DNA from: an uncultured Bacilli bacterium
Lineage (GTDB): Bacteria; Bacillota_I; Bacilli_A; Izemoplasmatales; UBA1188
Reading direction: 5' to 3'
NCBI GenBank assembly: GCA_905235635.1
Contig: CAJOMC010000007.1
Location: 1-64,000, forward strand
DNA length: 64,000 bases
The notes beneath the pieces are model-generated. The model was not told the DNA's origin and searched no databases. It worked only from the letters and a program-made list of their open reading frames with translations. Shown here piece by piece: positions 20,849-31,227 of this stretch. Made by a program: the position numbers and the translations under genes. How positions within the stretch are numbered: position 1 is the stretch's first letter; the number at the start of each line of letters is the position of its first letter.

Positions 20849-21180
20849 TTTACTTTTAAACCCGTCTCTATTTCAATAATACCATGATAAATATTTTAAT
20901 TTTTAATTAGTTTTCCACAAAATATGTGGATAACTCGGCTCAAAAAACACACAATAACTGTAAAATGTGGAAAAATATTTGGCTAGATTTAGGCATGTAA
21001 GCGTTTTATTCGCTTTTCCACAGTGATAAAAACACCGTTTCTTTTATATAAGTATATACATTATATATTTTTAATAATCTTAAAATAGGTACAACGCAGT
21101 CAAAAACAACAAATATAAACTTGACATCAATACCCCCATAATTTATAATTTATAAAGCGTGGTTTTAGGAGGGCGAAAGT
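20849..21180. other. oriC: oriC region (dnaA-rpmH intergenic) with DnaA-box-like sites
   Basis: TTTTCCACA 20911-20919, TGTGGATAA 20925-20933 (perfect reverse complement of TTATCCACA), TGTGGAAAA 20966-20974, TTTTCCACA 21014-21022; AT-rich tract about 21045-21085. Confidence 0.85.
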
Positions 21181-21315
21181 ATGAGTCAAACATATCAACC
21201 AAGTAAGAAAAAGAGAGTAGCTAGACACGGATTCCGTGCTAGAATGGCAACAAAAGGCGGCAGAAAAGTTTTATCTGCTAGAAGAGCTAAAGGCCGTAAA
21301 TCTCTCACTGTATAA
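21181..21315 (+). CDS. rpmH: 50S ribosomal protein L34
   Basis: Translated by hand: [44 protein letters not shown]; not in the supplied ORF track. Confidence 0.97.
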   Translation: MSQTYQPSKKKRVARHGFRARMATKGGRKVLSARRAKGRKSLTV

Positions 21316-21357
21316 TTTTTAACACTACTAAAAAACGAATTAATGTTATTGTACTTG

Positions 21358-21395
21358 AAACACCTGAAGATAACTGATTCTATTTTTAGGTGTTT
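21358..21395 (+). terminator. hairpin plus T-run between rpmH and rnpA
   Basis: aaacacct...aggtgtttttttg. Confidence 0.5.
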
Positions 21396-21408
21396 TTTTG
21401 TTTTATAA

Positions 21409-21738
21409 ATGAAAAAAGAAAACATTATTAAAAACAACAAAGAAATACAAGATATATTAAATACAAAAAATGCAACCGTTGGTTCTAATTTTATAATATA
21501 TAAAAAGGAAAACCACGATAGTAGAACCAGGTTTGCTATAAGTGTCTCTAAAAAGTTTGGTAACGCTGTAAAAAGAAACCAAATAAAAAGAAGGGTTAGA
21601 GCTATCATAGATCAAAATAATTATAAGAAATACGATGTGTTTATTATAATCAGACCCAAAGCAAAAAATCTCAATTTTGACGAAATTAGCAAAGAATTAA
21701 ATGCGTTAATTTTAGAGGCAAAAATACTGGAGGATTAA
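21409..21738 (+). CDS. rnpA: ribonuclease P protein component
   Basis: RFAISVSKKFGNAVKRNQIKRRVRAII. Confidence 0.94.
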   Translation: MKKENIIKNNKEIQDILNTKNATVGSNFIIYKKENHDSRTRFAISVSKKFGNAVKRNQIKRRVRAIIDQNNYKKYDVFIIIRPKAKNLNFDEISKELNALILEAKILED

Positions 21739-23264
21739 TGAAAAATAATAGATTAATATTGGTGTTTCTAAGTGTGGTTATGATGCTTGCGTTAGTGCTT
21801 GTTGGGTGTGGTGGATCCTCAAGACAACAAACCGATGCAACTAACACATATAGACTACCTCTAGGCGATAGTGGATACATCAACGAAATAGATTTTCCTT
21901 TCAATAATTGCTATGCATATTCAAAAAACGCGAATGGTGTATACGATAAATGGGTAAACTATAAATATTTAACCACCGGAGAAACATATACAATCAATGT
22001 TGAATTCGGTAAAACTGCAGAAGAAACAAACAACAAATCTGTCAAATTTTATGTAGGAACATATGATGAAAACAACAATTTAGTTGTTGTGGCCGAATCT
22101 GGTTACATTAATTTGTCATCAAACGAGTTTGTTCAAACATCATTTAGTTTTGTTGCTCCATCAGACACCAAAACTGTGTTGAAACTTTCTTTTGGTACCA
22201 GTGTAGATGAAGCGTATTTTGTAGAACAAAATCCTGATGCAAAAAGAAGCGATGTAAGAAAATATAAGAACTCATATCGAGGTGCTGAATTTGTTATAAG
22301 ATCTATAGATTTAATTGATAAAGATAGCAACACCAATAGCCTTTTATACGAAACTGTAGTTAAAGAAACCGAAAAAGGATCAGGAATTTATGTTTCTGCA
22401 AACCTATATGTTGGAAAACAAGATTCTGATTTATATTACTACAACACAGGTACTGTAAATTGGAACGATTCTACTAAATCACTTACTTTAAAACTAAACT
22501 TTAAAAAAGGTGCATGGCAGTGGATAGTAGCACAACTTGGCGCTTTATTGAGTGTTTTAACTAAATGGTTGGGTGGCGCGTATTGGGCTGCGCTAGTGTT
22601 GTTTACTGTAGCCGTAAGAACTGCAGCTTGGCCTATTTATGCTAAATCAACATCTATGAGCACTAAGATGGCTGCTCTTCAACCAGAGATTCAAAAAATA
22701 AACGCTAAGTACGCAGGAAAAACCGATCAAAACTCTAAGATGAAGCAGCAGATGGAGACAAAACAGCTAATGAAGAAAAATCACGTAAGCACATTAGGTT
22801 GTCTCTTACCGTTCCTTCAAATGCCAATATTTATTGCGGTATATCAGGTTGCACAAAGATTCCCTCTAACACCTCTTTATACAGTTGGTGTAAATTTTAA
22901 ATTTTTATGGACAGATTTCGGCGCAACATATGGTGTTGTTACAGGAGATTGGATTTTGGCGCTTATAGTTGGTATCACAATGATTGGTTCTCAAGAAATC
23001 AACACACTTATGTCAAAAAGCATTCAAGCTAAAAAGAGAAATTTCTACACCCAAAAAGACCAACAATCTAATAATCAAATGCGTATTATGATGATATTTA
23101 TGACTGTTATGATGGTTGTGTTTGCGTGGAGAAGTGCCGGTCTTGCGTTCTATTGGATAGTAGGTAACTTATATCAAATAATGCAAACGTTTGTGACCAA
23201 ACTTCAGGAGTCAAAACGTGCTGATAAAGAAGCGCACGAAAAAGGTAGACCAATAGGGAGATAA
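21738..23264 (+). CDS. yidC: YidC/Oxa1 membrane insertase with long lipoprotein-type N-terminal domain
   Basis: lipobox LVLVGCGGS; C-terminal KWLGGAYWAALVLFTVAVRTAAWPIYAKSTSMSTKMAALQPEIQKINAKY. Confidence 0.92.
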   Translation: MKNNRLILVFLSVVMMLALVLVGCGGSSRQQTDATNTYRLPLGDSGYINEIDFPFNNCYAYSKNANGVYDKWVNYKYLTTGETYTINVEFGKTAEETNNKSVKFYVGTYDENNNLVVVAESGYINLSSNEFVQTSFSFVAPSDTKTVLKLSFGTSVDEAYFVEQNPDAKRSDVRKYKNSYRGAEFVIRSIDLIDKDSNTNSLLYETVVKETEKGSGIYVSANLYVGKQDSDLYYYNTGTVNWNDSTKSLTLKLNFKKGAWQWIVAQLGALLSVLTKWLGGAYWAALVLFTVAVRTAAWPIYAKSTSMSTKMAALQPEIQKINAKYAGKTDQNSKMKQQMETKQLMKKNHVSTLGCLLPFLQMPIFIAVYQVAQRFPLTPLYTVGVNFKFLWTDFGATYGVVTGDWILALIVGITMIGSQEINTLMSKSIQAKKRNFYTQKDQQSNNQMRIMMIFMTVMMVVFAWRSAGLAFYWIVGNLYQIMQTFVTKLQESKRADKEAHEKGRPIGR

Positions 23265-23266
23265 CT

Positions 23267-23869
23267 ATGAATAACATTACTGTAAAATCAACCAACTTAG
23301 AAGAAGCATATAGAAAATGTGAAGAAGGCTTAAGAGCCACTAAATCACAACTACAATTTGACGTTTTTGAAGAAGAAGTAAAAGGTAAAACAATTTACTG
23401 CGTTACCGCAACCCTTTTAAATGATTACCCTATGAAAGGCTTAGAATATTTAAAAACTGTTCTTGAAACATTAGGCATTAATGCTATGGTCGAAATGAGA
23501 AGACGTCATGGAACTGAAATTAGATACGTTATCACATCTGACGAAAACCCAATTTTAATTGGTAAAGGCGGAAAAACTTTAGAATCAATCGAAACATTGG
23601 TTAAAATGGTCGCAAACCCTAATCAAGATGATAGATATACTATCTCTGTAGATTGTGGTGGTTATAAACAACAACGCATTAAACAGCTAGAAATCCTAGC
23701 TACCAAAACAGCTAAGGATGTTGCTGAATCTAAAGTATCAGTATCACTTGATCCAATGAATTCTTACGAAAGAAGAGTTGTTCACGAAAAACTTTCAAAT
23801 TGGAAGGATGTTTATACTGAATCTGAGGGTTCAGGAAAAGAAAGACATATTGTTATAAAACCAAGATAA
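23267..23869 (+). CDS. jag: KH/R3H RNA-binding protein Jag (KhpB)
   Basis: ILIGKGGKTLESIETLVKMV KH motif and R3H-like C-terminus; yidC-jag synteny. Confidence 0.88.
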   Translation: MNNITVKSTNLEEAYRKCEEGLRATKSQLQFDVFEEEVKGKTIYCVTATLLNDYPMKGLEYLKTVLETLGINAMVEMRRRHGTEIRYVITSDENPILIGKGGKTLESIETLVKMVANPNQDDRYTISVDCGGYKQQRIKQLEILATKTAKDVAESKVSVSLDPMNSYERRVVHEKLSNWKDVYTESEGSGKERHIVIKPR

Positions 23870-23871
23870 TT

Positions 23872-24435
23872 ATGAAATTAGTTGTAGGACTTGGAAATCC
23901 AGGAAAAGAGTATGCGAACACTCGTCATAATATAGGTTATATGGTTCTAGATTCATACGCAAAATCCAAAAACTACTCTTTTAAGAAAAGAGTTTTGCTT
24001 GAGGGTGAATTATATGTATCTAGAGATTTTGTGTTGCTAAAACCCACAACCTATATGAATTTATCTGGTAATTCTGTCCAAAAAGTGGCCCACTATTATC
24101 ACATAGACACAAAAGATACGTTGGTAATTTCAGATGATTTTAATATACCTTTTACTACTTTAAGAATCAGAGAAAAAGGCCAAGCTGGTGGCCACAACGG
24201 TCTAAAATCTATCATATCTTCTTTAAAATCAGAAGAGTTTCCGAGACTAAGAGTAGGCCTTGGAGAGCCAAAAGGCGATACAATAGGATATGTTCTTGGT
24301 CCGATTTCCAAAACTGATCAGGAAAAATTAGATAAACTGTTTGAAAAAACTAATCAACTAATTGATTTGTTTATTAAAGGAGAATCTATTTACTCTCTTC
24401 AAAATAAATTCAACACAAATGAACCCATATCTTAA
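23872..24435 (+). CDS. pth: peptidyl-tRNA hydrolase
   Basis: MKLVVGLGNPGKEYANTRHNIGYMVLD, KPTTYMNLSG, GQAGGHNGLKSI. Confidence 0.96.
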   Translation: MKLVVGLGNPGKEYANTRHNIGYMVLDSYAKSKNYSFKKRVLLEGELYVSRDFVLLKPTTYMNLSGNSVQKVAHYYHIDTKDTLVISDDFNIPFTTLRIREKGQAGGHNGLKSIISSLKSEEFPRLRVGLGEPKGDTIGYVLGPISKTDQEKLDKLFEKTNQLIDLFIKGESIYSLQNKFNTNEPIS

Positions 24436-27400
24436 CTATGTTTTGAATTTACCTATCTTCGAGAAGATAAATTCACAAGTTAAAACAAATAATCACACAG
24501 AAATAAGCGAGACAGATAGATATTTAGCCTCGCTTATTTCTCTATCTTTGTTAAATAAACAAAATAAAAATATAGTTTTGGTGGCACCATCCATATTTCA
24601 AGCTCAAAAGGTATATGATGACTTGTCATCTATAACTAATAATGTAGTTTTTTACCCAAAAGATGACTTTATTTCTACCGAACTCTTAACCGAGTCTTTT
24701 GAATTCAAATTAGAAAGAATTAATGCGTTAAAAGAGTTGTTTTTCTCAAATACCCAAAAGGTATTTGTGACAAACCTTTCAACTCTTTTAACTAAATCAA
24801 TCAAGAAAGAAGAATACAAATCCAAAATCATTACCCTATCACTTAACCAAAACATTAAACCAACCGATGTATTGTCTCTTGCGACTATGGCAGGGTATCA
24901 AAAAGTATATACAATTGAAAAACAAGGCGATATCGCGCTTAGAGGATCTATCCTAGATATATTCCCTCTAAACGATACAAAAGCCTATAGAATAGATTTT
25001 TTTGGCGATATAATAGATGAAATTAAAATACTAGATATAGAAACTCAAAGATCATCCAAAAAAGATATAAAAGAAATAGTTATTATGCCTTCTTATGAAG
25101 TATTTTTTACTGAAGATGAAGTTAGTATAGCTAAAGACTGTATAAAGGATAAGTTGTCTCTTATCACAAACAAGGAATCAATTCAAAAATACAACGAGGA
25201 TTTAGAAAGATTCAATCTAAATAATTTTGAGTATCTTCAAAAATACATCTCTTTATTTAATCAAAATAACTACTCATTTGTTGATTATATTGATGATAAA
25301 ATAGTGTGTTTTTTAGACTATGATTCAATACTAAAACAAGACGAATTTTCTCAAAAAGAAATGTATGAATATCTGTCAAATTTTGGTGAATATTTTGAGT
25401 CTCAACCTTTTATAAACAATATTAACACTTATAAATTTGAACACGTAGTTGATTTTAACTATGACGTCGAAAAAAGAACGGATGCTATACAAGTTATTTC
25501 TCTTGAACCACCAAAATATAGTAACAGGTTTGATTTATTAGAAATAGATCTAACAAACACATATAAAAATGAAACAGTTCTAATATCTTTAAAAGAAAAA
25601 AGTAAGGATATAATAGAAAACTTTTTAAAAAGCAGTGGCATTAATTACTATTACACAGAAGATGAAGTTAAAGAAAAAGCTATAAATTTAACCACAGGTG
25701 ATTTTATTCCTTTTAATATTAAAGGAGAAATATTATCACTAACTGAAGAGTGTATATTTAAATACTATAAGACAAGAGCCGCAAGATATGCCTCTAATAT
25801 TGAATCAAAAAGAATTAAATCTTTGTCTGAATTAAAAGTTGGTGATTTTGTGGTTCACTACGATTACGGTATTGGACAATTTGTGGAAATTAAATCTATG
25901 ACATTATCTAGTGGCACAAGCGACTTTATCCACGTTCAATATGCCGGAGGAGACTCTGTATATATACCTGTAGAAAACCTATCTGTGTTGTCTAAATATG
26001 CAGGTGAAGACGGCTATATTCCAAAGCTATCCAGACTCAACTCAAAAGAATGGGAAAAGACCAAATCTAGCGCTAGAAAAGAAGCCGCAAACTTGGCCGA
26101 AAGATTATTAAATCTTTATTCTACAAGGGAAAATACAGAAGGATATAAGTATCCCAAGTTTGAAGATTTAGAGAACGAATTTGATAGTGAATTTTTATAT
26201 GAAACAACTCCTGATCAATTAAAAGCTATAGAAGAAACTAAGGAAGATATGGAGTCTGGAAAACTAATGGATAGACTTGTCTGCGGTGATGTAGGATTTG
26301 GTAAAACAGAGGTTGCATTAAGGGCCGCATACAAGGCAGTCCTTTCGTCTAAACAAGTGGCGTACTTAGTTCCTACCACAATACTCGCAAGGCAGCACTA
26401 CTATACTTTTAAAGAGCGTATGAGTAAATATGGTGTTGAGGTAGTCTTATTAAGCAGATTTGTTTCGCCAACACAAATCAGAGAAAATCTAAGAAAAATA
26501 AAAAACGGAACTGCAGATATAGTTATTGGTACTCATAGACTTCTATCTAAAGATGTAACGTTTAAAGATTTAGGTCTTTTAATCATCGACGAGGAACAAA
26601 GGTTTGGTGTAGAAGCTAAAGAAAAAATCAAAGAACTAAAGAGCAGTGTTGATGTTTTAACTCTAACCGCAACCCCAATTCCAAGAACTCTTCAGATGGC
26701 AATCACAGGAATTAAAAATATATCTTTAATAGAAACCCCACCTAAAGGAAGGTTCCCAATTCAAACTTATGTGCTTGAAAGAAATGATTATGTTGTTAAA
26801 GAAGCAATAGAGCGAGAAATGTCAAAAGGTGGTCAAGTTTTCTATTTATTTAATAGAGTTGAAACCATAGAAAATATAGCTCTTTATGTAAAAAGACTCG
26901 TGCCTGATGCGCGCATTGCATGCATTCATGGTCAACTATCTAAACCAACAATAGAATCAGCCATTAATGATTTTATTAGTGGTGATATTGATGTACTTGT
27001 TTCTACCACAATTATAGAGACAGGTATCGATATTCCAAACGTAAACACTCTAATAGTTCATGATGCAGACAGGTATGGTTTATCTCAACTCTACCAAATC
27101 AAAGGTAGAGTAGGTAGATCAGATAAAATATCATATGCATATTTAATGTATGATAAAAATAAAAACCTATCTGAGGATGCTACAAAAAGATTAAACGCCA
27201 TTAAAGAGTTCACCGAACTAGGCTCTGGTTTTAAGATTGCGGTAAGAGATTTAACCACAAGAGGTGCAGGAGAAATTTTAGGCGCAAGACAATCTGGCTT
27301 TATGAATAAGGTAGGTGTTGAACTATATTTAAAACTCTTGGATGAAGAAGTAAAAAAGAGAAAAGGCGAGATAGTAGAATCAGATGCAAAAGAAACAAGA

Positions 27401-27844
27401 CTTCCTATCCCAAGGCATATAGATAAGGAATATATTTCTGATGATTATGTACTAATTGAATTCCACGAAAAGATTGCGGATATATCGTCTTTAAAGAAAC
27501 TCTCTACTTTAAAAAGTGAGATGGTTGATAGATTTGGTAAATTAAGCCTAGATTTAGAAGAATACTTATACGCTAAGTTGATGGAAAACTTGATTAATAG
27601 ATGTAATTTTGAGAGAGTTGAGTTCTCTAAAATCAGACAAGTTATGGTTATTTCGCAAGAGAATTCTAAAAAAGTTAATCCAGAATTATTGTTTAAAGCT
27701 GCCCTATCTATCTCAAGAAATTTTGATTTTGATTATAAATCGGACAAAATTATTATTTCATACATAAATAGAGGACCTAAAATTGAGATGTATAAAAATG
27801 TCTCAACTTACCTCGAAAAACTCTTAACTGACAATATATTATAA
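24419..27844 (+). CDS. mfd: transcription-repair coupling factor
   Basis: DRLVCGDVGFGKTEVALRAAYKAV, IIDEEQRFGV, RRG-type RTL; start at ATG 24419 (MNPYLNYV) overlapping pth. Confidence 0.96.
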   Translation: MNPYLNYVLNLPIFEKINSQVKTNNHTEISETDRYLASLISLSLLNKQNKNIVLVAPSIFQAQKVYDDLSSITNNVVFYPKDDFISTELLTESFEFKLERINALKELFFSNTQKVFVTNLSTLLTKSIKKEEYKSKIITLSLNQNIKPTDVLSLATMAGYQKVYTIEKQGDIALRGSILDIFPLNDTKAYRIDFFGDIIDEIKILDIETQRSSKKDIKEIVIMPSYEVFFTEDEVSIAKDCIKDKLSLITNKESIQKYNEDLERFNLNNFEYLQKYISLFNQNNYSFVDYIDDKIVCFLDYDSILKQDEFSQKEMYEYLSNFGEYFESQPFINNINTYKFEHVVDFNYDVEKRTDAIQVISLEPPKYSNRFDLLEIDLTNTYKNETVLISLKEKSKDIIENFLKSSGINYYYTEDEVKEKAINLTTGDFIPFNIKGEILSLTEECIFKYYKTRAARYASNIESKRIKSLSELKVGDFVVHYDYGIGQFVEIKSMTLSSGTSDFIHVQYAGGDSVYIPVENLSVLSKYAGEDGYIPKLSRLNSKEWEKTKSSARKEAANLAERLLNLYSTRENTEGYKYPKFEDLENEFDSEFLYETTPDQLKAIEETKEDMESGKLMDRLVCGDVGFGKTEVALRAAYKAVLSSKQVAYLVPTTILARQHYYTFKERMSKYGVEVVLLSRFVSPTQIRENLRKIKNGTADIVIGTHRLLSKDVTFKDLGLLIIDEEQRFGVEAKEKIKELKSSVDVLTLTATPIPRTLQMAITGIKNISLIETPPKGRFPIQTYVLERNDYVVKEAIEREMSKGGQVFYLFNRVETIENIALYVKRLVPDARIACIHGQLSKPTIESAINDFISGDIDVLVSTTIIETGIDIPNVNTLIVHDADRYGLSQLYQIKGRVGRSDKISYAYLMYDKNKNLSEDATKRLNAIKEFTELGSGFKIAVRDLTTRGAGEILGARQSGFMNKVGVELYLKLLDEEVKKRKGEIVESDAKETRLPIPRHIDKEYISDDYVLIEFHEKIADISSLKKLSTLKSEMVDRFGKLSLDLEEYLYAKLMENLINRCNFERVEFSKIRQVMVISQENSKKVNPELLFKAALSISRNFDFDYKSDKIIISYINRGPKIEMYKNVSTYLEKLLTDNIL

Positions 27845-27905
27845 ATAATGCGCTAATATCGCTATAATTTCCCCTTGTAAAGCGATTTTAGCGCATTTAT
27901 TATTA
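27843..27905. terminator. inverted repeat after mfd
   Basis: aaataatgcgctaatatcgct ... agcgattttagcgcatttatt. Confidence 0.55.
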
Positions 27906-28013
27906 TTTACGCTTCCCTTTTAAAACTCTTCATTAGACGCAAAAAATAATCATTTTTCGCTTGAAATAGGTTCTCAATTATTATATAATATATAATATAT
28001 TGAGGGGATGACT

Positions 28014-28106
28014 ATGAATTTAAAGATTGCGACCATAAACTTATCTAATTTTCTTATAAATGATAAAAGAGTAGAAAAGTTTAAAAATCTCAATTTTTTA
28101 TTATAA
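28014..28106 (+). CDS. possible 30-aa leader peptide/small ORF upstream of recF
   Basis: MNLKIATINLSNFLINDKRVEKFKNLNFLL*, RBS-like gagggga, preceded by AT-rich promoter-like sequence. Confidence 0.3.
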   Translation: MNLKIATINLSNFLINDKRVEKFKNLNFLL

Positions 28107-28120
28107 AGAGAGTATAATTC

Positions 28121-29209
28121 TTGAAAATTAACTCAATATCTCTAAGAAATTTTAGGAACTATGAAAAAGAAGTTATCAACCTTTCTCCTCAATCGAATAT
28201 CTTAATAGGTCCTAATGCCGCAGGTAAAACTAACATCTTAGAGTCAGTATATGTAATGTCCTTTTCTAAAAGTTATAAAGCGAAGGATGAAGATCTTATA
28301 AAACATAGACAAGATTTTTTTAAAGTAACCGCATCATTAGATGACAAAGAGATTGTCTTAATCGCTTCAAAAGATGGTAAAAGAGCGGAAGTCAATAAAG
28401 TTAAAATTAAAAAATTAACCGACTTTATTGGAAACTTGAGGGTAGTACTTTTTTCACCAGACGACATTCTAATGTTTAAAAACGGACCTCAAGAGAGAAG
28501 AAATTTCTTAGACTATTCTCTTCTTCAACTATCTAAAAGTTATGTATCTAACTATCAATCCTTTAAGAAACAACTTAAATTAAGAAACGAATATCTTAAA
28601 TATCTTCTTCCTAAAGTTGACGTTAAAGGAAAGATAGAAGATGAAATGCTTGATATATTAACTGAGAATTTTGTGGAATCTAATAAATTAATCAATAAAG
28701 AAAGGGAAGATTTCACTAAAAAATTAGAAGAAGTGGTGAGAAGAAAATATCAAGATATATCTGGTTCTAAAGACATAGTTAAGATAGGTTATGAAACCAA
28801 TTTTAAAAATGAAATTGATTTTTATAAAGATAAATATAATCAAGACTTAATTCTTGGTACCACAAATCATGGTTGTCATAGAGACGACCTCAAGTTTTAT
28901 AAAAATAAAGATTTATTTGAAAAAGTTGCCTCACAAGGTGAGTTAAGAATGCTGTCTATAGCGATTAAACTTGCGTTATGTGAGCTAATTAAAGATGAAA
29001 AGAGTGATCCACCAATACTACTTCTTGACGATGTATTCTCAGAACTAGATACGAATCACCAAAACAAACTTCTCTCATCACTTGATAGAGACACACAAAT
29101 AATAATAACTACTACCGACTTAAACGAAATAAACAAAAACACTATTGCATCAAGCAAGGTATTCAGCGTTTTAGACGGACATATAAAGGAGATTTCAAAT
29201 GGAAGATGA
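28121..29209 (+). CDS. recF: DNA replication/repair protein RecF
   Basis: MKINSISLRNFRNYE, LIGPNAAGKTNILES, ILLLDDVFSELD; TTG start. Confidence 0.95.
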   Translation: MKINSISLRNFRNYEKEVINLSPQSNILIGPNAAGKTNILESVYVMSFSKSYKAKDEDLIKHRQDFFKVTASLDDKEIVLIASKDGKRAEVNKVKIKKLTDFIGNLRVVLFSPDDILMFKNGPQERRNFLDYSLLQLSKSYVSNYQSFKKQLKLRNEYLKYLLPKVDVKGKIEDEMLDILTENFVESNKLINKEREDFTKKLEEVVRRKYQDISGSKDIVKIGYETNFKNEIDFYKDKYNQDLILGTTNHGCHRDDLKFYKNKDLFEKVASQGELRMLSIAIKLALCELIKDEKSDPPILLLDDVFSELDTNHQNKLLSSLDRDTQIIITTTDLNEINKNTIASSKVFSVLDGHIKEISNGR

Positions 29210-31217
29210 TAAAGAATTAGAATTTGTCCTAGAAGAAGAGGAACCTAATGAGTTTGCGAATGAAGCAATACTAACTGGTAAGGACGAAGAGTCCACTAAA
29301 GTAGATAAAGGATATGGCAGTGAACAGATACAAATCCTTCATGGACTTGAAGCTGTAAGACTTAGACCTGGTATGTATATTGGTACTACAGGTATTCAAG
29401 GCTTACACCATTTAGTATGGGAAATAGTAGATAACTCAGTAGATGAGGCCTTAGCTGGACACTGTAACCAAATAGACGTCACTTTAAAAGAGGGTGATGT
29501 AGTTATCGTAAGAGATAATGGTAGAGGTATTCCTATTGATTTACACCCAGAAACCAATAGACCAGCTATTGAGAGTGTATTTACTACACTCCACGCAGGT
29601 GGAAAATTCAATAGTGATGGTGCGTATAGAGTGTCAGGCGGTTTACATGGCGTAGGCGCATCAGTTGTAAATGCTTTATCTGATTGGCTTGAAGTATATG
29701 TAAGACGTGATGGTAACGTATATTACCAAAAATATGCAAGAGGCACCATTCTTAACGATTTAACTATAGTTGATCATGTGGATAAAGAAGACACAGGTAC
29801 TATGGTAATCTTCCATCCAGATAAAGAAGTGTTCCACGAGGGAACAAAATTCGATTATGAAACTATTCGTTCACATCTCCAACAATTAGCTTTCTTAAAT
29901 AAGAATATTGGTTTTTCTGTGGTAGATGAAAGAGAAGAACACCAAAAAGAAAAAATTAATTACTGCTACGAAGGTGGAATTAATGCTTACGTTGAATTCT
30001 TAAATAGTGGTCAACCTAAAGTAAACCAACATAAGATGTATTTTGAAGGTGAACAACATGGTATCCAAGTTGAAATTGGTGTTCAATACAACACTGGTTA
30101 TAGTACACAACTAGGTTGTTACACAAATAATATCGTTAACCCTGATGGTGGTACACACGAGGAAGCATTTAAATCAACATTAACCTATAGACTTAATCTT
30201 TATGCTAAAACACATAATTTATTTAAGAAAAAAGAAGAAGGTGCTTTAACCGGTGAAGATTGTAGAGAAGGTATGGTTGCTATTGTATCAATTAAGCATC
30301 CAGATCCACAATTTGAGGGTCAAACTAAGGGTAAACTTGGTAGCCAAGATGCGAAAGCAGTAGTAACTAACATCATGACCCAACAACTTCAACGTTTCTT
30401 AGATGAAAACCCAGATGATGCGAAAGCAATCATCGAAAAGGCAATAAATGCGTCACATGCACGTATTGCCGCAAGAAAAGCAAAAGAACTTGTTCAAAGA
30501 AAAGGTCCTCTTGACTCAATCGGACTTGCATCTAAACTTGTTGACTGTAGAAGCAAAGAACCAGAGAAATCTGAAATCTTCATTGTCGAGGGTAATTCAG
30601 CCGGTGGTTCTGCAATAAAGGGTAGAGACTCCAAATTCCAAGCTATTCTTCCTCTAAGAGGTAAAATCCTTAATGTTGAAAAAGTAAGAATGGATAAAGT
30701 ATATGCTAACCAAGAACTTGTTTCTATGATTCAAGCGTTTGGCGCAGGTATTGATGATGACTTCAATATCGAAAAAGCACGTTACCATAAAGTTGTAATC
30801 ATGACCGATGCCGATGTCGATGGTGCACATATTAGAACACTCCTTCTCACCTTCTTCTATAGACATATGAAGCCTTTAATTGAAAAAGGTTATGTATATG
30901 TAGCTCAACCACCTCTATATAGAGCTCAATATGGTAAAACTATTCACTATGCTTATTCTGATGAAGAATTAAAAGATATTATGTCTAAAAACCCAGGAAA
31001 GCCATCAATCCAAAGATATAAAGGTCTTGGTGAGATGGACTATAGTCAACTATGGGAAACAACTTTAGATCCTGATAGAAGAATATTACTTAGAATTACA
31101 CTTGATGATGCACAAATCGCAGATCAAACATTCACAATGCTTATGGGTGAAGATGTTGACCCAAGACGTGAATTTATCAATACAAATGCTGGTTACGTTA
31201 AAAACCTTGATTACTAG
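29199..31217 (+). CDS. gyrB: DNA gyrase subunit B
   Basis: LRPGMYIGTTGIQGLHHLVWEIVDNSVDEA, FIVEGNSAGGSAIKGRDS, MTDADVDGAHIRTLLLTFF. Confidence 0.97.
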   Translation: MEDDKELEFVLEEEEPNEFANEAILTGKDEESTKVDKGYGSEQIQILHGLEAVRLRPGMYIGTTGIQGLHHLVWEIVDNSVDEALAGHCNQIDVTLKEGDVVIVRDNGRGIPIDLHPETNRPAIESVFTTLHAGGKFNSDGAYRVSGGLHGVGASVVNALSDWLEVYVRRDGNVYYQKYARGTILNDLTIVDHVDKEDTGTMVIFHPDKEVFHEGTKFDYETIRSHLQQLAFLNKNIGFSVVDEREEHQKEKINYCYEGGINAYVEFLNSGQPKVNQHKMYFEGEQHGIQVEIGVQYNTGYSTQLGCYTNNIVNPDGGTHEEAFKSTLTYRLNLYAKTHNLFKKKEEGALTGEDCREGMVAIVSIKHPDPQFEGQTKGKLGSQDAKAVVTNIMTQQLQRFLDENPDDAKAIIEKAINASHARIAARKAKELVQRKGPLDSIGLASKLVDCRSKEPEKSEIFIVEGNSAGGSAIKGRDSKFQAILPLRGKILNVEKVRMDKVYANQELVSMIQAFGAGIDDDFNIEKARYHKVVIMTDADVDGAHIRTLLLTFFYRHMKPLIEKGYVYVAQPPLYRAQYGKTIHYAYSDEELKDIMSKNPGKPSIQRYKGLGEMDYSQLWETTLDPDRRILLRITLDDAQIADQTFTMLMGEDVDPRREFINTNAGYVKNLDY

Positions 31218-31227
31218 GAGATAAAAA

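Noticed and set aside
21195-21608. 137-aa antisense ORF over rpmH/rnpA
   Set aside because: Overlaps two unmistakable genes on the other strand; composition-driven open frame.
28014-28106. Assignment of the small ORF as S4-domain YaaA
   Set aside because: Far too short and no S4 motif; only the genomic position matches.
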